This document shows, piece after piece, positions 44,296 to 54,010 of a DNA stretch of 64,000 bases. How positions within the stretch are numbered: position 1 is the stretch's first letter; the number at the start of each line of letters is the position of its first letter. The notes beneath the pieces were generated by a model, which made no database searches, was not told the DNA's origin, and worked only from the letters and a program-made list of their open reading frames with translations. The position numbers and the translations under genes are program-made. The DNA comes from Bradyrhizobium sp. CCBAU 051011 (GTDB lineage: Bacteria; Pseudomonadota; Alphaproteobacteria; Rhizobiales; Xanthobacteraceae), in contig NZ_CP022222.1 in the NCBI RefSeq assembly GCF_009930815.1, positions 7,482,501 to 7,546,500 of the forward strand. Direction: 5' to 3'.

Positions 44296-44404
44296 GCGCT
44301 CGCGAAGGCACGGTAGGTAACACAGCATCCCACGGTGCCCGCAGCCTATTCATTCAACCACCGTATGGTTGAAGCTGAAGCCAGCATGTCTCCAGAACCG
44401 CCAG

Positions 44405-44569
44405 ATGGCTTCCCATCTATCGCCTCCTGACCGGCAAGGACGATGCTGCGTTCTGCCGACGCGTTTCGGAGGCAATTGAGCTCGGTCACGGCTGTATGGC
44501 TCGCCTTCCCTGACATTCAACGGTGAATACGTCGTGGCCGGCCAGGCGCTGGTTTGGCCGGGCAGTTAG
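44405..44569 (+). pseudogene. Broken DUF1737 protein gene (single-base deletion)
   Basis: The frame LPIYRLLTGKDDAAFCRRVSEAIELGH is typical of small DUF1737 proteins. At about 44489-44491 it shifts by one base: restoring one C in CACGGCTG would give GHRLYGSPSLTFNGEYVVAGQALVWPGS and then TAG at 44567-44569. No ATG is in frame with the first half, so the start may also be damaged. Either a decayed gene or a sequencing error. Confidence 0.7.
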
Positions 44570-44590
44570 GTATCAAGCAATCGGGCATTC

Positions 44591-44621
44591 AAAAAGCCGG
44601 CGGTCTTGCGACACGCCGGCT
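44591..44621 (-). terminator. Intrinsic terminator of clpA
   Basis: On the minus strand: AGCCGGCG, an 11-base loop, CGCCGGCT, then TTTT. It is 21 bases after the clpA stop. Confidence 0.85.
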
Positions 44622-44642
44622 CTTCGTTTGGATTGAGGCCGC

Positions 44643-47045
44643 TTAGGCCTTGACCAGCGGGCCCTTGGAAGCCGGCCCCTTGGAACCGCCACCCCCGTTG
44701 GGACCGCCCGGCTTCGGCTTGCGCTTGCGGGCGCCCGGCAGCTTTTCCGGCTTCGGCGTGACCGGTCCCTCGACGAACTCGAAGCCGATCTTGTCCTTGT
44801 CCTCGGCGTCCTTGACCAGCACGACGCGGACATGGCCGCCGCCCTTGAGCTGACCGAACAGCACCTCATCCGCCAAGGGCTTCTTGATGTGCTCCTGGAT
44901 CACACGGGCCATCGGCCGCGCGCCCATCTGCTCGTCATAGCCATGCTCGATCAGCCAGGCCTTGGCAGGCTCCGACAGCTCGATGGTGACGTCGCGGTCA
45001 GCGAGCTGCGCTTCGAGCTGCAGCACGAACTTCTCCACCACCATACCGATGACATCGGCATTGAGATGGGCGAACGAGACGATCGCATCCAGCCGGTTGC
45101 GGAATTCCGGCGCGAACTGGCGGTTGATCGCTTCGTGGTCGTCGCCTTCCCGCTTGTTGCGCGTGAAGCCGAAGGCCTGGCGCGCCAGATCGGCGGCGCC
45201 CGCATTCGTGGTCATGATCAGGATCACGTTGCGGAAGTTGACCTGCTTGCCGTTGTGATCGGTCAAGCGGCCATGATCCATGATCTGCAGCAGCACGTTG
45301 TACAGATCCGGATGCGCCTTCTCGATTTCGTCGAGCAGCACAACGCAATGCGGATGCTGGTCCACGCCGTCGGTCAAGAGGCCACCCTGATCGAAGCCGA
45401 CATAGCCGGGAGGCGCGCCAATCAGGCGCGACACGGTATGCCGCTCCATGTATTCGGACATGTCGAAGCGCAGCAGCTCGACGCCGAGCGAGGCCGCGAG
45501 CTGTTTTGCGACTTCGGTCTTGCCGACGCCGGTCGGGCCGGAGAACAGGTAGGAACCGATCGGCTTCTCCGGCTCGCGCAAGCCGGCGCGCGCCAGCTTG
45601 ATCGAGGCCGACAGCGACTCGATCGCCTTGTCCTGGCCGAACACCACGCGCTTCAAGGTCTGCTCGAGATGCTTGAGCACCTCGGCATCGTCCTTCGACA
45701 CGCTCTTGGGCGGAATCCGCGCCATGGTCGCGATCGTGGTCTCGATTTCCTTGATGCCGATGGTCTTCTTGCGACGGTTCTCGGCGACGAGCATCTGCGC
45801 CGCGCCCGACTCGTCGATCACGTCGATCGCCTTGTCCGGCAGCTTGCGGTCGTGGATGTAGCGCGACGACAATTGCACCGCCGCCTCGATCGCCTCGTTG
45901 GTGTATTTCAGGCGATGATAGTCCTCGAAATAGGGCTTGAGGCCCTTGAGGATCGCAATCGCGTCTTCCACCGTCGGCTCGTTGACGTCGATCTTCTGGA
46001 AGCGCCGCACCAGCGCGCGGTCCTTCTCGAAATGCTGACGGTATTCCTTGTAGGTCGTCGAACCCATGCAGCGGATCGTGCCGGAGGCGAGCGCCGGCTT
46101 GAGCAGATTGGACGCATCCATCGCGCCGCCGGAGGTGGCGCCTGCCCCGATCACGGTGTGAATTTCGTCGATGAACAGGATGGCGTTCGGATGCGCCTCC
46201 AGTTCCTTGAGCACCTGCTTCAAGCGCTCCTCGAAATCGCCGCGGTAGCGCGTGCCGGCCAGCAGCGTACCCATGTCGAGCGAGAAGACGGTGGCGGCCG
46301 CCAGCACTTCCGGCACTTCGGAATCGACGATGCGCTTGGCGAGCCCTTCCGCGATCGCGGTCTTGCCGACGCCGGCTTCGCCGACGAACAGCGGATTGTT
46401 CTTCTGACGGCGGCACAGCACCTGGATCGCACGGTTGATCTCGGAATTGCGTCCGATCACCGGATCGATCTTGCCGTCGCGCGCCTTCTTGTTGAGGTTG
46501 ACGCAATAGGTTTCGAGCGCCTCGCCCTTCTTCTTGGCGTCCTCGTTGCCCTTGGTCTCGGTCTCCTCGTCGACGCCACGAACGGGGCGCGCTTCGGAAA
46601 CGCCCGGCCGCTTGGCGATGCCGTGGCTGATGTAGTTGACCGCGTCGTAGCGCGTCATGTCCTGCTCCTGCAGGAAATAAGCGGCGTGACTTTCGCGCTC
46701 CGCGAAGATCGCGATCAGCACGTTGGCGCCGGTCACTTCTTCGCGACCGGAGGACTGGACGTGAATCACCGCGCGCTGAATCACGCGCTGGAATCCGGCG
46801 GTCGGCTTGGCGTCGTCGGCGCCGTCAGTAACCAGATTTTCGAATTCGGTTTCGAGATAGTTGACAAGGCTGGTGCGCAGCTTGTCGAGATCGACGCTGC
46901 AGGCACGCATCACCGCGGCCGCATCCGAGTCATCGATCAGCGACAGCAGAAGATGTTCGAGCGTCGCGTATTGATGATGACGCTCGTTCGCAATCGCCAG
47001 CGCACGATGCAGGGATTGTTCAAGGCTTTGGGAAAAAGTTGGCAT
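44643..47045 (-). CDS. clpA: ATP-dependent Clp protease ATP-binding subunit ClpA
   Basis: An 800-residue AAA+ unfoldase of the ClpAP protease. Clp_N repeats (about 1-145) bind ClpS. Two AAA modules follow: the first with Walker [10 protein letters not shown] (about 222-230) and [10 protein letters not shown]; the second with GPTGVGKTE (about 508-516) and [15 protein letters not shown] Lys/Gly/Pro-rich tail of about 45 residues ([18 protein letters not shown]) extends beyond the E. coli length. A terminator follows at 44591. Its adaptor gene clpS lies 244 bases upstream on the same strand. Confidence 0.96.
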   Translation of the reverse strand: MPTFSQSLEQSLHRALAIANERHHQYATLEHLLLSLIDDSDAAAVMRACSVDLDKLRTSLVNYLETEFENLVTDGADDAKPTAGFQRVIQRAVIHVQSSGREEVTGANVLIAIFAERESHAAYFLQEQDMTRYDAVNYISHGIAKRPGVSEARPVRGVDEETETKGNEDAKKKGEALETYCVNLNKKARDGKIDPVIGRNSEINRAIQVLCRRQKNNPLFVGEAGVGKTAIAEGLAKRIVDSEVPEVLAAATVFSLDMGTLLAGTRYRGDFEERLKQVLKELEAHPNAILFIDEIHTVIGAGATSGGAMDASNLLKPALASGTIRCMGSTTYKEYRQHFEKDRALVRRFQKIDVNEPTVEDAIAILKGLKPYFEDYHRLKYTNEAIEAAVQLSSRYIHDRKLPDKAIDVIDESGAAQMLVAENRRKKTIGIKEIETTIATMARIPPKSVSKDDAEVLKHLEQTLKRVVFGQDKAIESLSASIKLARAGLREPEKPIGSYLFSGPTGVGKTEVAKQLAASLGVELLRFDMSEYMERHTVSRLIGAPPGYVGFDQGGLLTDGVDQHPHCVVLLDEIEKAHPDLYNVLLQIMDHGRLTDHNGKQVNFRNVILIMTTNAGAADLARQAFGFTRNKREGDDHEAINRQFAPEFRNRLDAIVSFAHLNADVIGMVVEKFVLQLEAQLADRDVTIELSEPAKAWLIEHGYDEQMGARPMARVIQEHIKKPLADEVLFGQLKGGGHVRVVLVKDAEDKDKIGFEFVEGPVTPKPEKLPGARKRKPKPGGPNGGGGSKGPASKGPLVKA

Positions 47046-47289
47046 TCTCGTCCTCTATGGCCCCCGGTCATCATGATCGCCATTACCCGGTCAGGCAACA
47101 ACAACCTTCGTCTTCCCCTGTCATATAGTTACGTACGATCGTGGCGAAAGACCGGTTCCGCAAGCGTGGTTTTCCTCTAAATTTACGCGCCACGGCTGCA
47201 CCCTCCCCGAAAAACTAGCGGGAAAACGACCAGCACCGAACAATGCAAGACCCGTTCCTTTGTTCAACCGGGTCGAGAGCCGCGCGCGG

Positions 47290-47622
47290 CTATTTCTTTT
47301 CCATCACGCATTGCAGGGGATGCTGGTGCTTGCGCGCAAAATCCATGACCTGCGTCACTTTGGTCTCGGCAATCTCGTAAGTGAACACGCCGCACTCACC
47401 GATCCCGTGGTGATGGACATGAAGCATGATCTTGGTGGCCGCCTCGGCGTCCTTCTGGAAGAACTTCTCCAGCACGTGAACGACGAATTCCATCGGCGTG
47501 TAGTCGTCGTTCAGAATGAGAACGCGATAGAGGTTCGGACGCTTGGTCTTCGGCTTGACCTTGGTGATGACCGAGGTCGACGGCCCGTTGGTTCCAGCGT
47601 TGCGGTTCTCGTCATTGCCCAT
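47290..47622 (-). CDS. clpS: ATP-dependent Clp protease adaptor ClpS
   Basis: An adaptor of about 110 residues that delivers N-end-rule substrates to ClpA. The core is [26 protein letters not shown], with the N-degron pocket residues in NDDYTPM and [43 protein letters not shown]. The N-terminal extension is poorly conserved. ATG at 47622 is likely, but the frame continues to an ATG at 47688. It precedes clpA on the same strand. Confidence 0.93.
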   Translation of the reverse strand: MGNDENRNAGTNGPSTSVITKVKPKTKRPNLYRVLILNDDYTPMEFVVHVLEKFFQKDAEAATKIMLHVHHHGIGECGVFTYEIAETKVTQVMDFARKHQHPLQCVMEKK

Positions 47623-48067
47623 TCGGGGAGCAGAAGCAGACGACGTTACCGGCACGGACGAACAAGCTTTGAAGGTTGGCTGCAACATGGCTCAGGCGTT
47701 CGAAATTCCAAAAGGGGTGACTGGAAAGCGCGTCCAGACCGACTGGCGGTCGGCTCTGGCGTGAGCCAGGATCGGCATCTGGAATATGGGTCCACCGCCG
47801 GATCGCCGCAAGCGCATAGATGCTGCCCTGGTGCGACCCGCGGCCGGCCCGATTCCCGGCTCGGCTATCCGGACCAAGGTTAATCGTTTCTGCCGAATTT
47901 GACAAAGGATCGTGCTGGCCGTTTAGCCGCCGTTGACGATACCGGGCTGTTTTGGAGGCCGCTCCGGCAGTGCGCGGGCTTTGACCCGTTTTTTGCGGAA
48001 CCGGTTTACCGCCTGTTCAGCGGCTCGGGCGGAAATGCCCGGTAGAAACCACATTTGCGGTGAGGCC
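47623..48067. other. 445-base gap between clpS and tadG
   Basis: No convincing gene. Short frames exist on both strands but lack ribosome-binding sites and family signals. The divergent promoters of clpS and tadG must lie here. I see no clear hairpin terminator. Confidence 0.5.
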
Positions 48068-49429
48068 ATGCTCAATACAGTCGTAATCCGTCGCATTCGC
48101 ACGGCTGCACGCCGGTTCGCCGGCGCCAACGACGGCAACATCGCGATCCTGTTCGGGATCGCGGTCATCCCGATCATCAGTTTCGTCGGCGCGGCGGTCG
48201 ACTACACCCGCGCCAACAGTGCCCGCTCCTCGATGCAGGCCGCGCTCGATTCGACCGCCCTGATGCTGGGCAAGGACCTGACTGAGGGCACGATCACCGC
48301 TTCCCAGATCGCGACGAAAGCAGACGCATATTTCAAGGCGCTTTACACCAACAATGAAGCCAAATCGATCTCGATCAACGCGACCTATACGCAGAACACC
48401 GGCAACGGCTCGACCATCCTGATCAACGGCTCCGGCTCCATAGACACCGGTTTCATGCGGGTGGTGGGCTTCCCGACCATGGATTTCAAAACCAGTTCGA
48501 CCTCGGTCTGGGGCAACGTCAGGATGCGGGTCGCGCTGGCGCTCGACGTGACGGGATCCATGCAGTACGACGGCAAGATGACCGCGATGAAGCCGGCCGC
48601 CAAGGCGCTGATCGACCAGATCGCCGCGCTCGCCAAAAACCCCGGCGACATCTACATTTCGCTCATTCCATTCGCCAAGGACGTCAACGTCGGCGCCAGC
48701 AATTACAACGCGAGCTGGATCAACTGGACCGACTGGGAGGCGGTAAACGGTACCTGTAGCAATAACGACTACACGACAAAAAGCTCCTGTCTGGCCAGCA
48801 ACTGGAGGACCTGGACGCCCAGGAACCACAACACCTGGAATGGTTGCGTGACGGACCGCGACGAGAACTACGACAAGACGAACACCACGCCGACCTCCAA
48901 CACGTCGCTTCCGTCCACGCAGTTTTACGCCGAGCAGTACAACGCATGCCCGGCGCAACTGATGCCCCTTACCTATGATTTCACCGCCCTGAAGGCGAAA
49001 ATCGACACGCTTGTTCCGAACGGCGGTACCAACCAGACGATCGGGATCGCCTGGGGATGGCAATCGCTCACTCAGAACGCGCCGCTCTTCGCACCGGCGG
49101 AAGATTCCAACTATACCTATAAAAAGGTGCTGATCGTGATGTCCGACGGTCTGAACACCCAGGATCGCTGGCCGTCACATGGCAATGGCCAACAGCAGTT
49201 CAACGGCGCGATCGACGCCCGTCAGCGCACCCAGTGCGACAACATCAAGGCTCAGGGCATCGTCATTTACACAATGCACGTCAACACCGATAACGATCCG
49301 ACTTCGGCAGTTCTGAAGTATTGCGCCAGCGGTGACGATAAGTTCTCCACCGTGACGTCCTCGAGCCAGATCGCGACGGCTTTCACCGCGATCGGAACCT
49401 CGCTCTCGAAGCTGCGCGTCTATCGATAG
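48068..49429 (+). CDS. TadG-like pilus assembly/von Willebrand A protein
   Basis: A 453-residue protein of the TadE/TadG type: a pilin-like N terminus with one hydrophobic segment (NDGNIAILFGIAVIPIISFVGAAVDYTRANSARSSMQAALDSTAL, about residues 20-65), then a vWA domain with the metal site DVTGSM (about 161-166) and SLIPFAKDVNV. A Cys/Asn/Thr/Trp-rich insertion (about 215-305) with six cysteines lies inside the vWA domain. No other tad genes are nearby. The ATG at 48068 follows GTGAGG. A bidirectional terminator follows. Confidence 0.88.
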   Translation: MLNTVVIRRIRTAARRFAGANDGNIAILFGIAVIPIISFVGAAVDYTRANSARSSMQAALDSTALMLGKDLTEGTITASQIATKADAYFKALYTNNEAKSISINATYTQNTGNGSTILINGSGSIDTGFMRVVGFPTMDFKTSSTSVWGNVRMRVALALDVTGSMQYDGKMTAMKPAAKALIDQIAALAKNPGDIYISLIPFAKDVNVGASNYNASWINWTDWEAVNGTCSNNDYTTKSSCLASNWRTWTPRNHNTWNGCVTDRDENYDKTNTTPTSNTSLPSTQFYAEQYNACPAQLMPLTYDFTALKAKIDTLVPNGGTNQTIGIAWGWQSLTQNAPLFAPAEDSNYTYKKVLIVMSDGLNTQDRWPSHGNGQQQFNGAIDARQRTQCDNIKAQGIVIYTMHVNTDNDPTSAVLKYCASGDDKFSTVTSSSQIATAFTAIGTSLSKLRVYR

Positions 49430-49450
49430 GTCTCGAGAAGCGCCGCCAAG

Positions 49451-49482
49451 AAAAAGCCCGGCCGAAACGGCCGGGCTTTTTT
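49451..49482. terminator. Bidirectional intrinsic terminator
   Basis: AAAAAGCCCGGCC, loop GAAAC, GGCCGGGC, TTTTTT. It serves both convergent genes, tadG and phasin. Confidence 0.9.
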
Positions 49483-49510
49483 GTTGTCGAAGCGCGAAGT
49501 CGCGAACGGA

Positions 49511-49852
49511 TTAGTGCGAAGCCGGGTTGAACTTCGCGACCAGGCCTTCGTAGGGCTTGAAGGTCTGCTTGGCGAGATCGGTGTAGAGGCCCGCGATCTT
49601 CTGCGATTCCGCGACGAAGGTCTCGTAGGACGAGCGCGCGTATTCGGTCTGCGCTTCGATCGCCTTGTCCAGCGACTTCACGCCGGAAAGCTTTTCGACG
49701 AACGACTTGGTGTCTTCGAACGACTTCTTGGCGTAGTCGCCATAGGCGGTCGCGATCGCCTGAACGCCGCTCTGCAGGTTGCTCGCGGAAGCGGCAACCG
49801 ATTCGAGATGCTCTTTGCCGTAATTCTGAATGTCTTCAACCTTAACCATCAT
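49511..49852 (-). CDS. phaP: Phasin (polyhydroxyalkanoate granule protein)
   Basis: 113 residues of amphipathic helices: MVKVEDIQNYGKEHLESVAASASNLQSGVQAIATAYGDYAKKSFEDTKSFVEKLSGVKSLDKAIEAQTEYARSSYETFVAESQKIAGLYTDLAKQ. This is the phasin_2 family, which coats polyhydroxybutyrate granules. Two adjacent ATG codons (49852 and 49849) follow GGAAAGGA. Upstream at 49924-49967 are two TGC/GCA palindromes, of the kind bound by the PHB-sensing repressor PhaR. Confidence 0.93.
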   Translation of the reverse strand: MMVKVEDIQNYGKEHLESVAASASNLQSGVQAIATAYGDYAKKSFEDTKSFVEKLSGVKSLDKAIEAQTEYARSSYETFVAESQKIAGLYTDLAKQTFKPYEGLVAKFNPASH

Positions 49853-49923
49853 GGAGTCCTTTCCCAGACTGCAGGTGCAAACCGATTGCCGGGAGGCCCG
49901 GCTCCCTGACCCCTCTCTACATA

Positions 49924-49967
49924 TGTGCACTGCACAATAAAGTCAAGGAATATTGTGCGACGCACAA
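49924..49967. promoter_or_regulatory. Two TGTGC palindromes upstream of phasin (candidate PhaR sites)
   Basis: TGTGCACTGCACA at 49924-49936 (6-bp arms around C) and TTGTGCGACGCACAA at 49953-49967 (7-bp arms around A). They lie 72-115 bases before the phasin start in an A/T-rich stretch. PhaR-type regulators are known to bind TGC-rich inverted sequences at phasin promoters; assignment here is inference. Confidence 0.55.
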
Positions 49968-50249
49968 ATATGGCGAATTAGCGCAAAAACTCAGGGTCTT
50001 ACGCAACGGTTAATTAATCTTTTGGAAACCCGCCCGGCCTAACCTGATTCCTGGACTTGTTCGTCTTCCGACACACAGCCTGAAAGCTGTTTGTGAACAG
50101 CATCTTAGCTAGAACAGCGACCTGATCGGCCGCTCCAGCCGCGCGTCATGGCCGGATCGGTACTTCGAACGGGAGAGCGTCAGCGGTTGGTGGGCACAAT
50201 TTCGCCTCACGAGCCGGTGATCAAGACAGAAATTGGGACGGGGAAGTAA

Positions 50250-52094
50250 ATGCTTCGTACAACCTTGGCTTCCTCGCGCGCTTTGCGGGTGTGCGCCCTC
50301 GGACTCATTACCTTCACGACAGCAATACTGATCTCGAGCGAGAGCGCCGAAGCGCGCCGCTACAAGCACCGCCGCCACCACGTCGTGCGGGAAAGCTACA
50401 GCCCGCAATTCTCCTCGATCATCGTCGACGGCAATTCCGGTGCGGTGCTCAGTTCCAACAATCCCGACGGTATCCGCCGCCCGGCGTCACTGACCAAGAT
50501 CATGACACTCTATCTGCTGTTCGAGCGGCTGGAGTCCGGCAAAATGAAGCTCGACACCGAAATGGACGTGTCCGAGCACGCCTCCGAGCAGGCTCCCACC
50601 AAGCTCGGCCTAAAGCCAGGCCAGACGCTGAGGGTCGAGGATGCCATCAAGGGCCTGGTGACACGTTCTGCCAACGACGCTGCCGTCGTCGTCGCCGAAG
50701 CCATAGCCGGCGATGAAGCCGAATTCGCCAGGCTGATGACGCGCAAGGCGCGCGCGCTCGGCATGAGCAAGACCACCTATCGCAACGCGTCCGGCCTGCC
50801 CAATGACGAGCAACTGACCACCGCGCGCGATCAGGCCACCCTCGGCCGCGCCATCCAGGACCGCTTCCCGCGCTACTACCGCTACTTCGCGACCTCGGTA
50901 TTCAATTATCGGGGACAGTCGATCCGCAATCACAATCGCCTGCTCGGCAACGTCGAGGGCGTCGACGGCATCAAGACCGGCTACACCCGCGCTTCCGGCT
51001 TCAACCTCGTCAGCTCGATGCGCCGGGGCAACCGCCACCTGATCGGCGTGGTGCTGGGCGGCCGCAGCGGCGGCTCGCGCGACGCCACCATGCGCAATCT
51101 GCTGGCCGAGAACCTGGAGAAAGGCGCGACCAAGCGTACCGTCGCCGCGATCAGCGAACGCAACCCGGCTGACGTCGACGTAGCCGAAGCCGACACCGCC
51201 TCGCGTCCGACCGAAGCGGCGCAGCCCGCCTTCGCCGCCGCCGAGCCGGGGCTCGCAGCCATGCAAACGACCCGCTCGATCGCGCCGGCCAAGCCGTCGC
51301 TGATGGCGGCCGCCGCTGCGGCCCTGCCCTCGCCGGCCGCCAAGGTCGAAGCGAACAAATTCGAGCAGCAAGCCAGGCCCGAACCCGCACCGTTGACCAG
51401 CGGTGTGATCCAGACCCAGCAGATATCGGCGATCCCCGGCTCGGCCGAGCCGATGAAGCCGGTCAAGGTCAAGACCGTTCAGGTCAAGGCCGGGCCGATG
51501 AAGCTGGCCTCCGCCGGCCCCTCGCAGCCCGCCGCGCCGCCGGTCACCAACGCCATCCCGGCCCACCCCGAAGTCGCCGAGACCTCCAGCGCCGTCGTCG
51601 CCAAGGCCGCGGAGAGCAAGGTCGAAGCTGCCAAGGAAGCTCTCAGGGCAGCCATGCCGCAGCAGCCGGCCGGCCACGGCACCGGCAACGGCGTGCTCGG
51701 CGTATTGCCCGCCTCCAGCCTGACACAGCCCCCGTCGCAGGGCTCCCATGCGCAGACGATGGCCTATGCCGATCCCGCGCCCCGTGTCCAGCAGCAGACC
51801 GTGCAACAGAACGACGCCGTCAAGCCGGCCGCGCCCGCGGTGGTTCGCACCGGCTGGATCGTCCAGGTCGGCGCGCTCGAAAGCGAAAGCGAAGCCAAGC
51901 AGCGGATCGATCTCGCCCGCACCAAGGCCAGCGCCCTGCTCAGCAAGGCCGATCCCTTTACGGAAACGGTCGTGGCCAAGGACAACCGCACGCTCTACCG
52001 CGCCCGCTTCGCCGGCCTCGATCGCGATCAGGCCGAAGCGGTGTGCAAGACCCTCAAGCGCGCCGACATTTCCTGCATGACCGTTCGCAACTGA
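50250..52094 (+). CDS. D-alanyl-D-alanine carboxypeptidase with C-terminal SPOR domain
   Basis: A 614-residue exported penicillin-binding protein (DacF/PBP5 type) that trims the terminal D-Ala of peptidoglycan stems. A signal sequence ends near SAEA (about 34). Active-site motifs: S80-L-T-K83 (SxxK), SAND (about 141-144, SxN) and IKTGYT (about 240-245, KTG). A long Ala/Pro-rich linker (about 300-535) leads to a SPOR domain (about 537-614: VRTGWIVQVGALESESEAKQRI) that targets denuded septal glycan. The 320 bases before it hold the divergent phasin promoter. Confidence 0.93.
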   Translation: MLRTTLASSRALRVCALGLITFTTAILISSESAEARRYKHRRHHVVRESYSPQFSSIIVDGNSGAVLSSNNPDGIRRPASLTKIMTLYLLFERLESGKMKLDTEMDVSEHASEQAPTKLGLKPGQTLRVEDAIKGLVTRSANDAAVVVAEAIAGDEAEFARLMTRKARALGMSKTTYRNASGLPNDEQLTTARDQATLGRAIQDRFPRYYRYFATSVFNYRGQSIRNHNRLLGNVEGVDGIKTGYTRASGFNLVSSMRRGNRHLIGVVLGGRSGGSRDATMRNLLAENLEKGATKRTVAAISERNPADVDVAEADTASRPTEAAQPAFAAAEPGLAAMQTTRSIAPAKPSLMAAAAAALPSPAAKVEANKFEQQARPEPAPLTSGVIQTQQISAIPGSAEPMKPVKVKTVQVKAGPMKLASAGPSQPAAPPVTNAIPAHPEVAETSSAVVAKAAESKVEAAKEALRAAMPQQPAGHGTGNGVLGVLPASSLTQPPSQGSHAQTMAYADPAPRVQQQTVQQNDAVKPAAPAVVRTGWIVQVGALESESEAKQRIDLARTKASALLSKADPFTETVVAKDNRTLYRARFAGLDRDQAEAVCKTLKRADISCMTVRN

Positions 52095-52117
52095 ACGGTG
52101 CGCTTCATTGAAGTCGC

Positions 52118-52144
52118 AAAGCCGGCGCCGCAAGCGCCGGCTTT
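52118..52144 (+). terminator. Intrinsic terminator after the carboxypeptidase gene
   Basis: AAAGCCGGCG, loop CCGCAAG, CGCCGGCTTT, followed by GTTGTTTTC, 23 bases after the stop. Confidence 0.8.
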
Positions 52145-52352
52145 GTTGTTTTCGCAGCACAGTCGCACGGGCTCTTGCACGATCAGGCCCAATGCTTTCC
52201 GCGAAAACCTCTCGTCAAGAATTTACGGTTAAGTTTCCCTGCAAGGAATGATCGACCACGCCGGACAACGGCGGGCGATGCGGGGCGTCAGTCAGAGAAT
52301 GGCAGGCAGGCAACTCTCGGTTTGTAGCGTCGGTGGCGTGAGCCGGAGTTAA

Positions 52353-53078
52353 CTAGAGATGCGTGCGAAGAAGAGTATCCTTGGCCTCGTTTACGCGGGC
52401 AGCGAGGTACGTCGAGCCCCCCTGATCGGGATGCAGTTTCTTCATCAGGGCGCGATGCGCCCGGCTGATGTCGTCGCGCCCCGCCCCCGGCTGCAGGCCA
52501 AGGATCTGATAGGCTTCCTCGTCCGTCATTTTTCCGCTCGCCGCCGCGCGACGCTGCCCCCCTGCCGTATCGCCTTGCGCGTTCTGACGCCAAGCGGGAA
52601 ACCGGCGGTCAAGATAGCTTTCAAGTAAGGCAACGCTCTCGGCGTCGAAGGCCGCCATCATCGCGATCAACTGCGGCAGGTCGAATTCGTGAAGCGAGCG
52701 GCCGGCGTTCGGCCCGTCCACGATCCGTCCTGACAATTCGCCGCTGTCGTGATCGAGAGTCATCTCGATAAACTGCGAACGGACGCGCGAGGCCTGGCCT
52801 GACGACCGCTGTCCGCCACCGCCGAAAATCCCGCCGATATTGCTGAAGCCGCCCGGTCCGAACGGCGACCAGCCGAGCAGGCCGGCGCCGAAGATGCCGA
52901 GCGGAATGGCAACGGCAAGCTCGCCACGCAGGCCGGTGTAGGCCGCGACCGCCAGCGCAACCACGCCGCCCGCGATTTTGATGACGCGCGCAAGCACGAC
53001 CGGGTTGGCCGCGCGAAACATCTGCAGCAGCAAATATAGAACGACAACGGCGACGACGCCGGCAATCAGGGTTGGCAT
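52353..53078 (-). CDS. Membrane-anchored DnaJ-domain protein
   Basis: 241 residues. Two to three N-terminal hydrophobic segments (LIAGVVAVVVLYLLLQMF, VVALAVAAYTGL, LAVAIPLGIFGAGLLGW) are followed by a Gly-rich linker. A middle domain SQFIEMTLDHDSGELSGRIVDGPNAGRSLHEFDLPQLIAM comes next, and the C-terminal J domain (about 185-241) has the HPD motif in LMKKLHPDQGG. This arrangement is a conserved alphaproteobacterial family; a co-chaperone for DnaK at the membrane is inferred. ATG at 53078. Confidence 0.92.
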   Translation of the reverse strand: MPTLIAGVVAVVVLYLLLQMFRAANPVVLARVIKIAGGVVALAVAAYTGLRGELAVAIPLGIFGAGLLGWSPFGPGGFSNIGGIFGGGGQRSSGQASRVRSQFIEMTLDHDSGELSGRIVDGPNAGRSLHEFDLPQLIAMMAAFDAESVALLESYLDRRFPAWRQNAQGDTAGGQRRAAASGKMTDEEAYQILGLQPGAGRDDISRAHRALMKKLHPDQGGSTYLAARVNEAKDTLLRTHL

Positions 53079-53144
53079 GGCTCTAATATAGCGGCACCGG
53101 CGCCGAAAAGCATGCGCTCGGCCCGCAGGCAACCAAAGTCGTAA

Positions 53145-53906
53145 TTACTTGATCTGGCCGATCAGCGCGGCGGCGCCACCGGTGGTCTTCGATAGCCGCA
53201 GCAGCGCTTCGCGACCGCCGGCGGCGTAGGCCGCGGCGGCGCGCAAGAGCTCGCGCAACTGCGCCGCGGCGCCGGGATCGAACTTGCACCATGCCCCGCC
53301 GGTGAGCCGCGCAATCTCGCGGAACGCCTGTTCGGCGGTGGCGTCGTGGCCTTCCTGGAACATGAACACGGGGACCTTGAGCAGGCCGAGCTCGCCGGCC
53401 TTGGCGCAGAGATCGTCGACCGACTCTTCCATGGCGTCACCGACGAACACGACCGCGCGCACGGCGGACGCCACCGCCTCACGCCGCGCCTCCGACAGCA
53501 CCTTGCCGATCTGGGTATTGCCCCCCTGGCAATCGATCTTGCTCATCAAGCGCGCCAAATGCGCGGAGTCGGAGATCCATCCCGTGGCGCGGCATTCGTT
53601 GAACCCGCGGTAATAGACCAGCCTGATATCGAGGCTGCCGAGCGAAGCCGCCTCGCGAAACATGTCGGCCTGCAGCGCGCAGGCCATGTCCCAGGTCGGC
53701 TGCCGGCTCATTGTGGCGTCGAGCGCAAATACCAGCCTTCCCTTGGCGCCCGGACGGTGCGGCGACATCGCGCGCGCCTTTGCCACGAAGGCGGCAATGT
53801 CTTCCGATGCCGATGGCTTCTCCGGTAACGGGCCGCCCTTGCGCGCCTCGGCCTTTGCCGAGTCAACTTCGCCTGCCGATTTCGGTTTGATGGGTTCGCC
53901 GGCCAT
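53145..53906 (-). CDS. von Willebrand A domain protein (VWA-like, cytoplasmic)
   Basis: 253 residues. The metal-binding segment is FALDATMSRQPTWDMA (DxTxS variant), with DCQGGNTQIGKVL and VVFVGDAMEESVDDLCAKAGELG further on. No signal peptide is seen. The family is conserved beside the membrane J-domain gene in Bradyrhizobium relatives; its role is unknown. It is 66 bases upstream of the J-domain gene on the same strand, probably in one operon. Confidence 0.85.
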   Translation of the reverse strand: MAGEPIKPKSAGEVDSAKAEARKGGPLPEKPSASEDIAAFVAKARAMSPHRPGAKGRLVFALDATMSRQPTWDMACALQADMFREAASLGSLDIRLVYYRGFNECRATGWISDSAHLARLMSKIDCQGGNTQIGKVLSEARREAVASAVRAVVFVGDAMEESVDDLCAKAGELGLLKVPVFMFQEGHDATAEQAFREIARLTGGAWCKFDPGAAAQLRELLRAAAAYAAGGREALLRLSKTTGGAAALIGQIK

Positions 53907-54010
53907 AAGCGCTCGCGGATAAGCAGCAAGCTCTATGTGGGATGGCGCCTATAGCCGGTCAATGCGCCGGCTCGTGACGCAGCCGCAAATGCACAGTGGC
54001 GGTCGGTCGT

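Noticed and set aside
44832..47180. 782-codon open frame antisense to clpA
   Set aside because: No recognisable domain and composition typical of a complementary-strand shadow; clpA is unambiguous.
47923..48054. Possible 43-residue basic peptide antisense to the tadG leader
   Set aside because: No ribosome-binding site and no recognisable pattern; it overlaps the tadG promoter region.
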